Of a stretch of DNA of 34,973 nt, positions 6,636 to 15,722 are shown piece after piece. The DNA is from Ruminococcaceae bacterium UBA2854. Its GTDB lineage: Bacteria; Bacillota; Clostridia; Oscillospirales; Acutalibacteraceae. The translations under genes were made by a program, and so were the position numbers. The notes below the pieces were generated by a model that ran no database searches, was not told the DNA's origin, and worked only from the letters and a program-made list of their open reading frames with translations. How positions within the stretch are numbered: the first letter of the stretch is position 1; every line of letters begins with the position of its first letter. The stretch covers positions 11,642 to 46,614 of the forward strand of contig DEFK01000004.1 in NCBI GenBank assembly GCA_002350765.1, read 5' to 3'.

Positions 6636-8675
6636 TTAATTCAGCGTGGAATCGCCTGTAGTTCTGAACAATCTGGTGATTTCAGCCTTTAGCGCGCGGT
6701 AGCGGTCGTCGGTAAGATTATGTGAATCTATTATGACATAATCCGCTATTTTCTGCGACAGGCTAAGGTTCTTTGTATCGGCTAAGCTGCTTATGGAAAG
6801 CTCGGGTAAGCCGTGCTGTCGTGAGCCGAAAAAGTCACCGGGACCTCTCAGCTTCAAGTCGGCGTCGGCTATTTTAAAGCCGTCGCGCGTAGTACACATT
6901 GTTTTCAGGCGTTCGGTAGAATTATCGGTTGTGCTGTCGGAAATAAGAATACACCAGCTTTTCTCATTCCCTCTGCCGACACGTCCACGAAGCTGGTGGA
7001 GCTGGGAAAGTCCGAACCGTTCGGCGTTTTCTATCATCATAATCGTAGCGTTGGGAACGTCGATACCGACTTCTATTACCGTAGTCGCGACTAAAAGCTT
7101 TATTTTATTATCCGCGAAATCGCGCATAACCTTTTCTTTATCGGCGGATTTCATCTTACCGTGCAATATTCCGACGGGGATATCGCTGAAATAATTAAGC
7201 ATTAATTCAGCGGCGTACTCCTCGGCTGAAGCGAGGTCGCTCTCCCCTTCCTCAACAAGCGGACATACGATATACGCCTGGCGTCCGCGGGCTATTTCTT
7301 TCTTTATAAAGCCTAAGGCTCGCGTCCGCTTATCGGACGTAATCAAGAGAGTATCTATCTCCTGTCTGCCCGGAGGGAGCTCGTCGATAATAGAAATATC
7401 GAGGTCGCCGAAGATAATAAGCCCGAGGGTTCTCGGAATAGGCGTAGCGCTCATTACGAGCAGATGAGGGCTGTCGCCCTTGGACAACAGCTTAGCTCGC
7501 TGAGCCACACCGAAGCGGTGCTGTTCGTCCGTTACAACCAGCCCGAGGTTTTTAAACTCGGTTTTATCGGTTATAAGAGCGTGGGTTCCGATTACTAAAT
7601 CAATCTCACCGTTTTTTAGCTGTTCGCGGATTTTTGTTTTTTCGGACTGCTTTATCGAGCCTGTTAAAAGCGCGATATTAATATCTATACCTTTGAATAT
7701 TTCTTTAAAAGAATTATAATGCTGTTCCGCTAAAATTTCGGTAGGCGCCATAAACGCCGTCTGGCTTCCGTTTTTTATCATTGTATAGCATACGGAGCCC
7801 GCTACAACGGTTTTACCAGAGCCGACATCGCCCTGTACAAGACGGTTAAGGGTGATTTCGGGATTCTTAATATCGTCGATACAATCTTTAACCGCACGCC
7901 GCTGGGCGTTTGTAAACTCAAACGGAATAAGCTTCTCAAATTCTTCGGAGTAATCCTCGGTTATTAGGTTTTTATTAGCGGTTCGTTTATGGGATTTCAG
8001 GCTTCTAAGCCCTAAATTCAGCACGAGCAGTTCCTCAGCGATAAGGCGTTTTCTCGCGATTTCCAGGCTGTTCATATCAGCGGGAAAATGGATATTCTCT
8101 ATCGCGAATTTTAAGGAGCATAAATCGAAGCGCTTCCGTAAGCTTTCGGGCAGAGGGTCGTTAACCTTCTCGGGCAAAAGCTTTAAAGCCTGTTTAACGG
8201 CGTTTACAACGGTATTGTTGTTAAGTCCTGTCGTAAGATTATAAATCGGGCGGACTTCTACGGACGCGCTGTCGGGAGTAAAGGTCGGCGCTATCATACT
8301 TACGTTGCCGAAGCTGTTCGACGCTTTTCCGAAAAAGCGGTAGGTCTTTCCGTTTACGAGCATTCTGTCTATATATTTATTGTTAAAGTAAATAAGCTCG
8401 CAAATCCCCGTTTCGTCGGCGACATAGGTTTTCGCTATATACTTTCCCGACTTGGTAAAGCCCGACTGGAACGCGCTGTGGACGGACGCGCGTATACAAA
8501 CGGTTTCTCCGTCCTCAACATCAGCTATATCTGTTATTTCCGACCAGTCCTCGTACGTCCTCGGATAAAAGGTCAAAAGCTCTCCCACGGAAAATACACC
8601 GAGCTTTTTAAACAGCTCAGCGCGCTTTTTTCCGATTCCAGAAAGCTCTTCAATTTTCATACCGTATAGCGACAT
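6636..8675 (-). CDS. recG: ATP-dependent DNA helicase RecG
   Basis: Remodels stalled replication forks and branched DNA. 679 residues, normal length. N-terminal helical and OB-fold wedge domain (about 1-240), then superfamily 2 helicase core with Walker A GDVGSGKT (282-289), DEQH box (383-386), SATPIPRTL (409-417) and the QLRGRVGRG motif VI, then the TRG-type C terminus. It follows yloV/fakA, a neighbour pair also known from Bacillus. Odd point: the ATG at 8673-8675 has no visible Shine-Dalgarno; the 39 nt before it are a heptamer repeat array (8681-8714), beyond which stands a terminator. No promoter is evident in between. Confidence 0.96.
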   Translation of the reverse strand: MSLYGMKIEELSGIGKKRAELFKKLGVFSVGELLTFYPRTYEDWSEITDIADVEDGETVCIRASVHSAFQSGFTKSGKYIAKTYVADETGICELIYFNNKYIDRMLVNGKTYRFFGKASNSFGNVSMIAPTFTPDSASVEVRPIYNLTTGLNNNTVVNAVKQALKLLPEKVNDPLPESLRKRFDLCSLKFAIENIHFPADMNSLEIARKRLIAEELLVLNLGLRSLKSHKRTANKNLITEDYSEEFEKLIPFEFTNAQRRAVKDCIDDIKNPEITLNRLVQGDVGSGKTVVAGSVCYTMIKNGSQTAFMAPTEILAEQHYNSFKEIFKGIDINIALLTGSIKQSEKTKIREQLKNGEIDLVIGTHALITDKTEFKNLGLVVTDEQHRFGVAQRAKLLSKGDSPHLLVMSATPIPRTLGLIIFGDLDISIIDELPPGRQEIDTLLITSDKRTRALGFIKKEIARGRQAYIVCPLVEEGESDLASAEEYAAELMLNYFSDIPVGILHGKMKSADKEKVMRDFADNKIKLLVATTVIEVGIDVPNATIMMIENAERFGLSQLHQLRGRVGRGNEKSWCILISDSTTDNSTERLKTMCTTRDGFKIADADLKLRGPGDFFGSRQHGLPELSISSLADTKNLSLSQKIADYVIIDSHNLTDDRYRALKAEITRLFRTTGDSTLN

Positions 8676-8680
8676 AATTC

Positions 8681-8714
8681 TTAACTCTTAACTTTTAACT
8701 CTTAACTCTTAACT
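8681..8714. repeat. Heptamer tandem repeat (TTAACTC)5 in the recG leader
   Basis: 4.9 abutting copies of TTAACTC (one unit TTAACTT). It matches the array at 1-27. It fills nearly all the space between the yloV/fakA terminator and the recG start codon, where a promoter and ribosome binding site are expected. Copy number could vary by slippage. Confidence 0.85.
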
Positions 8715-8741
8715 AAAAAGGGCTGCCGCAGCAACCCTTTT
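8715..8741 (-). terminator. Terminator after yloV/fakA
   Basis: Stem GGGCTGC (8720-8726) with GCAACCC (8731-8737), one G-T pair, extended by AAAA/TTTT; on the minus strand it ends in TTTTT. Confidence 0.85.
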
Positions 8742-8743
8742 CC

Positions 8744-10390
8744 TTATTCTACACTTAATACGAAATAATAAACAGGTTGTCCGCCGTTTACAAGCGAAAC
8801 ATCTATCTTATGGCCGTATCTATCGTTTATAGCCTCGTAAGCTTCCTGAGCCTCTTCCTCGGAAATATCCTTACCGTAGATAAGGGTTACGAACGAGGTA
8901 TCGTGGTTTATCATATTTCTGGCGAGCTTAACCGCCGCTCTCGCGGGAGTTTTCTCGGTAATAGTCAGCTTGCCGTTTTCGAGGGCGATAATCTCGCCTT
9001 CCTTAATCTTCTGATGTCCGAACTCGCTGTTACGAGCGGCGAAAGTAACCTGACCTGTAGCAACCTGCTTAGCGGCGCTCATCATAAGGTCTTTATTGCT
9101 CTCAGCCGAAAGCTCGGGATCATAGCTTAACAGCGCCGACATTCCCTGGGGAATAGTACGAGTCGGAACGATAATAACTTCTCTGTCCTCAACCATAGGA
9201 ACAGTCTGCTCCGCTGCCATAATTATATTCTTATTGTTAGGAAGAACGATAACCGTCTTGGCGGGTGTAGCCATAACAGCCTCGTAGATATCGTCGGTGC
9301 TGGGGTTCATAGACTGGCCGCCCGATACAACCTGGGCACAGCCTAAATCCTTAAACAGACTTGTGATACCGTCGCCTGCCGCTACAGCGACAAATCCGAT
9401 TTCCTCGGTAGGCTCAGCGGGCTCGAGCTTGGTATCAGCCTTCTTGGATTCGTTATCCTCAACACGCTGACGGTGCTGTTCCTTCATATTCTCAACCTTA
9501 ACGGTAATAAGCTCACCGTAGGTAAGACCTCTCTGTAAAGCGTTTCCCGGGTTATCGGTATGAACGTGAACCTTAATAATCTCGTCGTCGCTTACAACAA
9601 CTACGCAGTCACCGATTGTCTCGAGGAACATTCTAAGCTCGTTGGGGTCGGTATGGATACTTTCATCTCTGCCGACAATAAACTCGGTACAATATGTAAA
9701 GTTGATAACCTCGTCGAACTCAGCTACAGTGCTCGAGAAATTATCGAGCTCTTCCTGTACGGAAGCGGTATCACATTCAACGATCTCGCCGTCCTTAAAG
9801 TACGAGAGCATACCCTCGAAAATGGAATAAAGTCCCATTCCGCCAGCGTCTACAACGCCCGCTTTCTTTAATACGGGGAGATACTCGGGAGTTTTTCTGA
9901 GCGCTTCCTCGGCGCTTATACATACCTGCTCCCAAACCTCGGCAACATCGGTAGTCTTTTCACAAGCCTCAAGTCCGCCCTCGTAGCCAACACGTGCTAC
10001 GGTAAGGATAGTACCCTCGGTGGGCTTCATAACAGCCTTATAAGCCGCGTCAACTCCGAGACCTAACGCGTCTACAAGTTCCTTTCCGTTAGCGACAGCC
10101 TTACCCTTTAAGCCGTCGGAAAAGCCCCTGAATAACAGCGACAGGATAACGCCTGAGTTACCTCTCGCTCCGCGCAGCATTGCGGAAGCTATAGTTTTAG
10201 CGATAACTCCAACCTCGTCGGAATCGGTTTTACTTAATGCTTTAACAGCGGCGGTTGTGGTCATAGACATATTTGTACCTGTATCTCCGTCGGGAACGGG
10301 GAAAATATTAAGGTCATTGATATATGACTTCTTGGTACAAATATTATTTGAGCCTGATAATACCGCCTGCTTTAAATCAAATCCATTCAT
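8744..10390 (-). CDS. fakA: DAK2/DegV fusion protein, fatty acid kinase subunit FakA (YloV)
   Basis: Family known to phosphorylate fatty acids carried by a FakB (DegV) partner, feeding exogenous fatty acids into lipid synthesis. N-terminal DhaL-type kinase domain (about 1-195) with the metal/ATP motif PDGDTGTNMSMT at 33-44, a middle domain, then a DegV-like C-terminal domain. I chose the ATG at 10390 (548 residues) since the product then begins MNGFDLKQAV, like known YloV proteins; in-frame ATGs at 10408 and 10402 exist. GAGG lies about 12 nt upstream of the chosen start. It has its own promoter and terminator. No fakB is in the window, but fabF and an acyl-CoA ligase are 20 kb away. Confidence 0.92.
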   Translation of the reverse strand: MNGFDLKQAVLSGSNNICTKKSYINDLNIFPVPDGDTGTNMSMTTTAAVKALSKTDSDEVGVIAKTIASAMLRGARGNSGVILSLLFRGFSDGLKGKAVANGKELVDALGLGVDAAYKAVMKPTEGTILTVARVGYEGGLEACEKTTDVAEVWEQVCISAEEALRKTPEYLPVLKKAGVVDAGGMGLYSIFEGMLSYFKDGEIVECDTASVQEELDNFSSTVAEFDEVINFTYCTEFIVGRDESIHTDPNELRMFLETIGDCVVVVSDDEIIKVHVHTDNPGNALQRGLTYGELITVKVENMKEQHRQRVEDNESKKADTKLEPAEPTEEIGFVAVAAGDGITSLFKDLGCAQVVSGGQSMNPSTDDIYEAVMATPAKTVIVLPNNKNIIMAAEQTVPMVEDREVIIVPTRTIPQGMSALLSYDPELSAESNKDLMMSAAKQVATGQVTFAARNSEFGHQKIKEGEIIALENGKLTITEKTPARAAVKLARNMINHDTSFVTLIYGKDISEEEAQEAYEAINDRYGHKIDVSLVNGGQPVYYFVLSVE

Positions 10391-10439
10391 AAAAAAACAC
10401 ATCCTCATCTTTCACGGATATATATAATCATACAAGGTT

Positions 10440-10467
10440 ATTATACTATAAAAATATTTTTTTGCAA
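10440..10467 (-). promoter_or_regulatory. Sigma-A promoter of fakA
   Basis: Minus strand TTGCAA (10462-10467), 16 bp, TATAAT (10440-10445), in the gap after ymdB. Confidence 0.78.
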
Positions 10468-10476
10468 TAGTTATTT

Positions 10477-11250
10477 TTAAATAATTCTCATTATTTCGGA
10501 AGAAATTGTTTTGCCTGTTTTATCGTCCAGCTCAAATAAGGCGCATTCCATTTTACAAGGTCCGCTCTTTAATTCAAAGCGTACAGGCATACGGGTTTTG
10601 AATTTCTGAATCGAAATCTCGGGCTTTACTCCAAGCACGGAATTCAAAGGTCCCGTCATACCAAGGTCGGTTATATATCCCGTACCGTTTTCGAGCGTCC
10701 TGCAATCCGAGGTCTGGACGTGGGTATGGGTTCCGAATACCACGGAAGCCTTACCGTCGAGATAATATCCCATAGCGAGCTTTTCGGAAGTCGTTTCGGC
10801 GTGAAAATCCACAACGATAAAACGGCTGTCTATCTCCTTTAACAGACTGTCTATCTTATCAAAAGGGCTCTCAAGCCCAGGCTCCATAAACATATTTCCG
10901 ATAAGGTTTATAACCGTCAGGCTGTATCTTCCCAGGTCGAGAGTACACACTCCCTTACCGGGAGTCGTAGCCTCGGGGAAATTAGCGGGACGGATTATAT
11001 ACGGCGCGGAATCAAGATAGGAAAATACCTCTTTTCTCCTGAAAGAATGGTTGCCGAGGGTTATAACGTCTACCCCGCTGTCAAAAAGAAAATCGGCTGA
11101 TGTCGGGGTAATTCCGTTACCGTCGGAGGAGTTTTCTCCGTTACATATAACAACGTCAATACCTTTTACTTTCTTTAAGGAAGGGAGCTTCTTTCTAAGG
11201 AACTCGCAGCCTACCTTTCCGACAACATCACCGATACATAAAATTCTCAT
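10477..11250 (-). CDS. ymdB: YmdB-family metallophosphoesterase
   Basis: 257 residues, the usual length of this family, which in Bacillus is a 2',3'-cyclic nucleotide phosphodiesterase influencing biofilm and motility decisions. Metal and catalytic residues are visible: D8 in IGDVVG, NGEN (37-40), GNH (66-68), H150 in DFHAETTSEK, and GTHTHVQTSD with H175 and H177. It lies between yqfD and fakA on the same strand. The ribosome binding site is weak (AGAAAG). Confidence 0.92.
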   Translation of the reverse strand: MRILCIGDVVGKVGCEFLRKKLPSLKKVKGIDVVICNGENSSDGNGITPTSADFLFDSGVDVITLGNHSFRRKEVFSYLDSAPYIIRPANFPEATTPGKGVCTLDLGRYSLTVINLIGNMFMEPGLESPFDKIDSLLKEIDSRFIVVDFHAETTSEKLAMGYYLDGKASVVFGTHTHVQTSDCRTLENGTGYITDLGMTGPLNSVLGVKPEISIQKFKTRMPVRFELKSGPCKMECALFELDDKTGKTISSEIMRII

Positions 11251-11281
11251 ATAATCAACTTTCTATATTTAAATTATTAGT

Positions 11282-11310
11282 ATTTTAACATATCGGGTTT
11301 AATTACTCAA
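11282..11310 (-). promoter_or_regulatory. Probable sigma-A promoter of ymdB
   Basis: Minus strand TTGAGT (11305-11310), 17 bp, TAAAAT (11282-11287). The -35 overlaps the stop codon of yqfD. Reasonable but not perfect match. Confidence 0.5.
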
Positions 11311-12499
11311 CCTTTTTTATAATTTTTACTCTCTGTTTTTTAGCGATATTTTTATTTACTATATACTTTACTTTCAGTTTATATGCGTCTTTTATTTCTT
11401 TAAAAGAATATTTATACCTTTTTATTCTATACTTACCGATGTTAAAGGCTTCGCTTAGGATAGCTTTTTTCTTTAGAAGAATTTTAGCTTTCTTTTTATC
11501 AATAACGCTTTCCGAGTTTTTATAATTATAGATGCGCTGGGTTTTAATTCCGAGCGGAAGCGTTACCCCGTTCGAGGACAGACTTTCACGGTAGAAAATA
11601 TTCAAGCCGTTATTATCCTCGGGAGAATTAAGTACAAACGGGAGCTCTAACCATAGGAAATTCAGATTTGATTTATCCGTATAATTCGAATTTAGAATTA
11701 TGTTATTATTCGTTTTCGGAATAATAAAGCTCCTTTTATAAACTACGTCGGCGTAAACCTTTCCGCTTGAATGAACGAAGCTCAGCTTATCCTCAGCCTC
11801 GTTAGTACCCTTTACCACGCAGTTTACAAGCAGTTGGTTTTTTATAACGGCGCTTCCCCTTTTAACCTCGCAGGTTCCTCCGCTTATAAATGTATCGGTA
11901 ATTATTCCGTCCTCACCAGCGACTAAATTGCAGGGATATTTTCGGCTTTTACGCTTTGGCTTTTTAAACCGCTCCTTTATCTCCACCTCCGCTACACAGT
12001 TGAGCGCGTTTATGGAAATCCAGCGGATTTCGGGAACCTTCATAATAAGACCGCGTTCGATCTTCTCGAAGTCAAGCGAATACTTAAACGCTCCGCTTTT
12101 CAGCCCGCATTCCTCCAAAGCCGTATTAATTCGCGCCGAGCTTAATGTCTCCGCTCCGTTTACCTTTACATCCCATACGAAATTGCTTAGAGTGTACATC
12201 AGAACTAAAGCGAGTACCGCTCCTATTACAATGCCCTTTCTTTTACCGTATTTTTTTATCATAAACGGAAGCCCCGATTTTCTCTCGCACCTGAGCTTAA
12301 CCGACGCTTTTTTAGCGGAAGATCGGATATTTTTATAATCATAAAGCAACATTCCGCCCGTATAGCTTTTACCGTTCGGCAACAGGCTCCAATAGGTCAC
12401 TCCGCTTTTATTCAGTATATTAATAAACCGCTCGGGATAGCTACCGCTTACGCTGAAAATAACGTAACCCCTGAGCCAGCGTATAATTTTTACAAGCAT
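11303..12499 (-). CDS. yqfD: Sporulation protein YqfD
   Basis: Endospore-formation protein of the mother cell in known spore formers; precise role not defined. 398 residues from the ATG at 12499, with an N-terminal domain, one clear membrane segment (about 88-108), then a long outside region holding a POTRA-like stretch (WDVKVNGAETLS onward) and a very basic C terminus. The start at 12499 is preferred because GGGGTGA precedes it and it lies 4 nt after the yqfC stop; an in-frame ATG at 12523 would overlap yqfC. Pairing with yqfC is the normal arrangement. Confidence 0.93.
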   Translation of the reverse strand: MLVKIIRWLRGYVIFSVSGSYPERFINILNKSGVTYWSLLPNGKSYTGGMLLYDYKNIRSSAKKASVKLRCERKSGLPFMIKKYGKRKGIVIGAVLALVLMYTLSNFVWDVKVNGAETLSSARINTALEECGLKSGAFKYSLDFEKIERGLIMKVPEIRWISINALNCVAEVEIKERFKKPKRKSRKYPCNLVAGEDGIITDTFISGGTCEVKRGSAVIKNQLLVNCVVKGTNEAEDKLSFVHSSGKVYADVVYKRSFIIPKTNNNIILNSNYTDKSNLNFLWLELPFVLNSPEDNNGLNIFYRESLSSNGVTLPLGIKTQRIYNYKNSESVIDKKKAKILLKKKAILSEAFNIGKYRIKRYKYSFKEIKDAYKLKVKYIVNKNIAKKQRVKIIKKVE

Positions 12500-12503
12500 A
12501 TTG

Positions 12504-12761
12504 TCACCCCGCAAACTCAACATTAATAATAAAGCCTTCGATTATAACGCAGGTCGGGGATATACAATTAATTGATAATCCCCTGCCCTTAAAGGTCAAA
12601 GGCGACATACGCGTGTTGATTTTTATAATCTCATCGTTATAGCGTAAAACGCCTGTCGAGCCCTCTACAAGAGCGCGCCTGTTGCCCGTAAACTCAATTA
12701 TCGGCAGGTTGTAATGAAATTCAACAGGTAATTTCGGTTTAATATTTCGGTTTTTTCTCAT
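12504..12761 (-). CDS. yqfC: Sporulation protein YqfC
   Basis: 85-residue YqfC-family protein. Family pattern visible: LPIIEFTGNRRALVEGSTGV, YNDEIIKINT and the closing GFIINVEF. AGGGTGA ribosome binding site 7 nt before the ATG. First gene of the yqfC-yqfD pair, divergent from ylbJ across 44 bp. In Bacillus the pair is transcribed by sigma-E; I found no convincing sigma-E site in this short gap. Confidence 0.92.
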   Translation of the reverse strand: MRKNRNIKPKLPVEFHYNLPIIEFTGNRRALVEGSTGVLRYNDEIIKINTRMSPLTFKGRGLSINCISPTCVIIEGFIINVEFAG

Positions 12762-12805
12762 TATCTTTCACCCTGTTTCATATATATTATCGGTGAATAA
12801 AAATA

Positions 12806-13852
12806 ATGTATAAAAACCAATACAGAGTTAAAACGCCGCTAACGCTTACGCTGATTACGGCTCTTGGAATAAGCGCCGTGTTTTTCTCGAAAGAAATCTC
12901 GGACGGTATATTTAAAGGAATGTGCTTTTGCGCTGAAATATTAGCGCCGTCAATTTTCCCGTTTATGATAATCGCGGCGGTTACGGCTAACAGCAGCCTG
13001 AGCTTCTCGGGAAAAACGATAAATAATATTTCAAACCGCGTTTTCGGATTAAGCGCGAAGAGTCTTTTCGCGGTTATAATTGGGATCTCAGGCGGTTATC
13101 CTGTCGGAGCGGTCGGGATTAACTCGCTTTACAAAAAAGGCGTTATAAGCGGTAAGGAAGCCGCTAAAGCGTCGTATATCGCCGTCGGAGCGGGACCCGG
13201 GTTTCTTATAACTTTCGTGGGAATAAGGCTTTTAAACTCGGCTGAAATCGGCGCGGTTCTTTTTACAGCCCAGATTATTTCAGTCATAATTCTCGGCATT
13301 ATTAATAGAATAGTATTTGGAAAAGAAAATTTTAATTCTGATAAAGAAATAAACATTTCTGATAAAGCAGGCAATATTTTTATTAAATCGGTCAGAAGCG
13401 CCGTTTACTCGCTTATAGAGATGTGCGCGGTTGTATGCGTTTTCTCGGCGGCGGTCAGCATAGCGGAAGCGCGGTTATTTTACAATGATTACATAAGCGT
13501 TTTGCTCGAGGTTACTACGGCTTGTTATAAGCTTAGCGAAAGCAGTAATGTTATTCTGATAGCGTTCGCGGCAGGCTTCGGCGGGCTAAGCGTACATTTC
13601 CAGATTTTCGGGGCGCTTGGCGATATAAAAATCAACAAGCTCTTATTTTTCTTATACAGAATTATACAAGGAATCACAACCGCTTTTATTACATATTTAT
13701 TTATAAAGCTGTTTAATATAACGGTTCCCGTTTTTTCGAGCGTAAAAGGAAATTTCACGCTCGGATTAAGCGGCTCGGCTTTAGGAAGCTGTCTTTTAAT
13801 ACTGACGGGGATCTGTTTTCTATACAGCTTAAAAACTAAACGGGAGGATTAG
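12806..13852 (+). CDS. ylbJ: Sporulation integral membrane protein YlbJ
   Basis: 348-residue multi-spanning protein of the YlbJ/nucleoside-recognition (Gate) family, required for normal spore coat or cortex in Bacillus. Recognisable features: IFPFMII early, GISGGYPVGA in the middle, AVGAGPGFLITFVG, and GFGGLSVHFQIFG near the C-terminal third. GGTGA lies about 9 nt before the ATG. Divergent from yqfC, so three sporulation genes meet at this point. asnB follows after one nucleotide. Confidence 0.92.
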   Translation: MYKNQYRVKTPLTLTLITALGISAVFFSKEISDGIFKGMCFCAEILAPSIFPFMIIAAVTANSSLSFSGKTINNISNRVFGLSAKSLFAVIIGISGGYPVGAVGINSLYKKGVISGKEAAKASYIAVGAGPGFLITFVGIRLLNSAEIGAVLFTAQIISVIILGIINRIVFGKENFNSDKEINISDKAGNIFIKSVRSAVYSLIEMCAVVCVFSAAVSIAEARLFYNDYISVLLEVTTACYKLSESSNVILIAFAAGFGGLSVHFQIFGALGDIKINKLLFFLYRIIQGITTAFITYLFIKLFNITVPVFSSVKGNFTLGLSGSALGSCLLILTGICFLYSLKTKRED

Positions 13853-13853
13853 T

Positions 13854-15686
13854 ATGTGCGGAATAGCGGGACTTTTCACTAAATATGAGGATTTATCGGA
13901 GAATATAAAACTGCTCTCCGATATGTCGAAAACACTAACGAGACGCGGGCCTGACGAAAACGGAATCTTTATTGATCACAACGTCGCCTTGATCCACAGA
14001 CGGCTGGTTGTTATTGATAAGGAAAACGGTAAACAGCCGATGGTATGCGGTAAAAAGGGCGAAAAGTACGTAATTGTTTATAACGGCGAGCTGTATAATA
14101 CCGAAGAACTAAGGACGGAGCTTATAAAGAAGGGCTACGAGTTTAAAGGTCACAGCGATACCGAGGTCGTTTTAAAAATGTACATCGAGTACGGGAAGGA
14201 ATGCGCCGATAAGCTGAACGGGATATTCGCGTTCGCCATTTACGAGATGTACAATAAAAAGCTGTTTTTGTGCAGGGATAAGGTCGGAGTCAAGCCGCTG
14301 TTTTACAGTCAGTACAAAAACGGAATAGTTTTCGCCTCGGAAATAAAGGCGCTTTTAAAAAGCGGAAAGGTAAGCCCTGTAATTGACGAGGAGGGCTTAT
14401 ACGAAATCTTTTTCCTCGGACCAGCGAGAACTCCAGGTACGGGCGTATTTAAGAACATAAATGAATTATTACCCGGGGAATACGCGGAGTATTCGGACGG
14501 AAAGCTAAAGAAAACTACGTATTTCAGGCTTAAAGCCGGAGAGCATACCGACTCTCCCGAACAGACCGCGGAAAAGGTAAAATACCTTCTTACAGACGCT
14601 ATAGAAAAACAGCTTATAAGCGACGTACCCTTATGCTTCTTTTTATCGGGAGGGCTCGACAGCAGTATAATTACTCAGACGGCGAGCAATTATTACCGTA
14701 AGAAAAAACTCGGTAAGGCTGTTACCTATTCCGTGGAATACAAGGATAACCTGAGGTATTTTCAGAAAAGCAGTTTTCAGCCGACCTCGGATGTGGAATA
14801 TATTAAGCTTATGGTTGAAAACGCGGATACTATCCACAACGAGGTTATTCTCGATAACGAAGATTTGGCAAGGGCGCTTTATCCGAGCGTTGAGGCGAGG
14901 GATTTACCTGGGTATGTGGACGTAGACTCGTCGCTGCTGTTGTTTTGTAAGGAGATAAAAAACAACTTCACCGTAGCGCTTTCGGGAGAATGTGCCGACG
15001 AGCTTTTCGGCGGTTATCCGTGGTATCATAATAAGGAGATACTTTTCGAGGACTGCTTTCCGTGGTCACGCTCGCAGAAGATACGACGCTCGATTTTAAA
15101 GGACGGCGTTTTACCTAAGGGCGAGGAATATGTCAGGGAAAAATACCTGCAAACTATTAACAATACCGATAAGCTCAGCACGGATTCAAAGCTTACGGCG
15201 AGAATGAGGGAAATGTTCTCGCTCAATTACTACTGGTTTATGCAATGCCTGCTTGAGCGTAAGGACAGGTGCAGTATGTACAGCGGGCTCGAGGTAAGAG
15301 TTCCGTTCTGCGATTACAGGATAGTTGAGTACGCTTACAATATGCCGTGGGAAATAAAGGCTCTCGGCGGCCGTGAAAAAGGTATAGTAAGAAAGGCGTT
15401 CGAGGATATTCTCCCCTACGATATAGTATGGCGTAAAAAAAGCCCTTACCCAAAAACGCATAATCCCGTTTATATGGAAATTTGCGCTAAAAAGGTAAAG
15501 GAGATTTCAAAGAAGAAAACGAGCTTAAACGAGCTTTTAAGCAGGGACGGTATACAGGATATAATCGACAATCCCGAAAACATAAGCTCTCCGTGGTACG
15601 GTCAGCTTATGAAGGCTCCGCAGATACTCGCCTATATTATCGAGCTCGATTACTGGTTCCAGAAATACAACGTAGTTATTGAATAA
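13854..15686 (+). CDS. asnB: Asparagine synthase (glutamine-hydrolysing)
   Basis: Makes asparagine from aspartate, glutamine and ATP. 610 residues: N-terminal glutaminase domain starting MCGIAGLF with Cys2 as nucleophile once Met is removed, RRGPDENG (30-37) and YNGELYN (76-82); C-terminal synthetase domain with the PP-loop SGGLDSS (265-271) and SGECADELFGGYPWY. The ATG follows the ylbJ stop by 1 nt and its ribosome binding site GGGAGG lies within the end of ylbJ, so translation is coupled. Why a sporulation membrane gene and asnB are linked is not obvious. Amidation of cell-wall precursors by related enzymes (AsnB1/LtsA) is an alternative role that cannot be excluded. Confidence 0.95.
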   Translation: MCGIAGLFTKYEDLSENIKLLSDMSKTLTRRGPDENGIFIDHNVALIHRRLVVIDKENGKQPMVCGKKGEKYVIVYNGELYNTEELRTELIKKGYEFKGHSDTEVVLKMYIEYGKECADKLNGIFAFAIYEMYNKKLFLCRDKVGVKPLFYSQYKNGIVFASEIKALLKSGKVSPVIDEEGLYEIFFLGPARTPGTGVFKNINELLPGEYAEYSDGKLKKTTYFRLKAGEHTDSPEQTAEKVKYLLTDAIEKQLISDVPLCFFLSGGLDSSIITQTASNYYRKKKLGKAVTYSVEYKDNLRYFQKSSFQPTSDVEYIKLMVENADTIHNEVILDNEDLARALYPSVEARDLPGYVDVDSSLLLFCKEIKNNFTVALSGECADELFGGYPWYHNKEILFEDCFPWSRSQKIRRSILKDGVLPKGEEYVREKYLQTINNTDKLSTDSKLTARMREMFSLNYYWFMQCLLERKDRCSMYSGLEVRVPFCDYRIVEYAYNMPWEIKALGGREKGIVRKAFEDILPYDIVWRKKSPYPKTHNPVYMEICAKKVKEISKKKTSLNELLSRDGIQDIIDNPENISSPWYGQLMKAPQILAYIIELDYWFQKYNVVIE

Positions 15687-15722
15687 TACAAATTAATATG
15701 TTAAAATGACCTCGGTGGTATT

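Noticed and set aside
8681..8714. CRISPR array
   Set aside because: Units are 7 bp and abut directly; there are no spacers and no cas genes.
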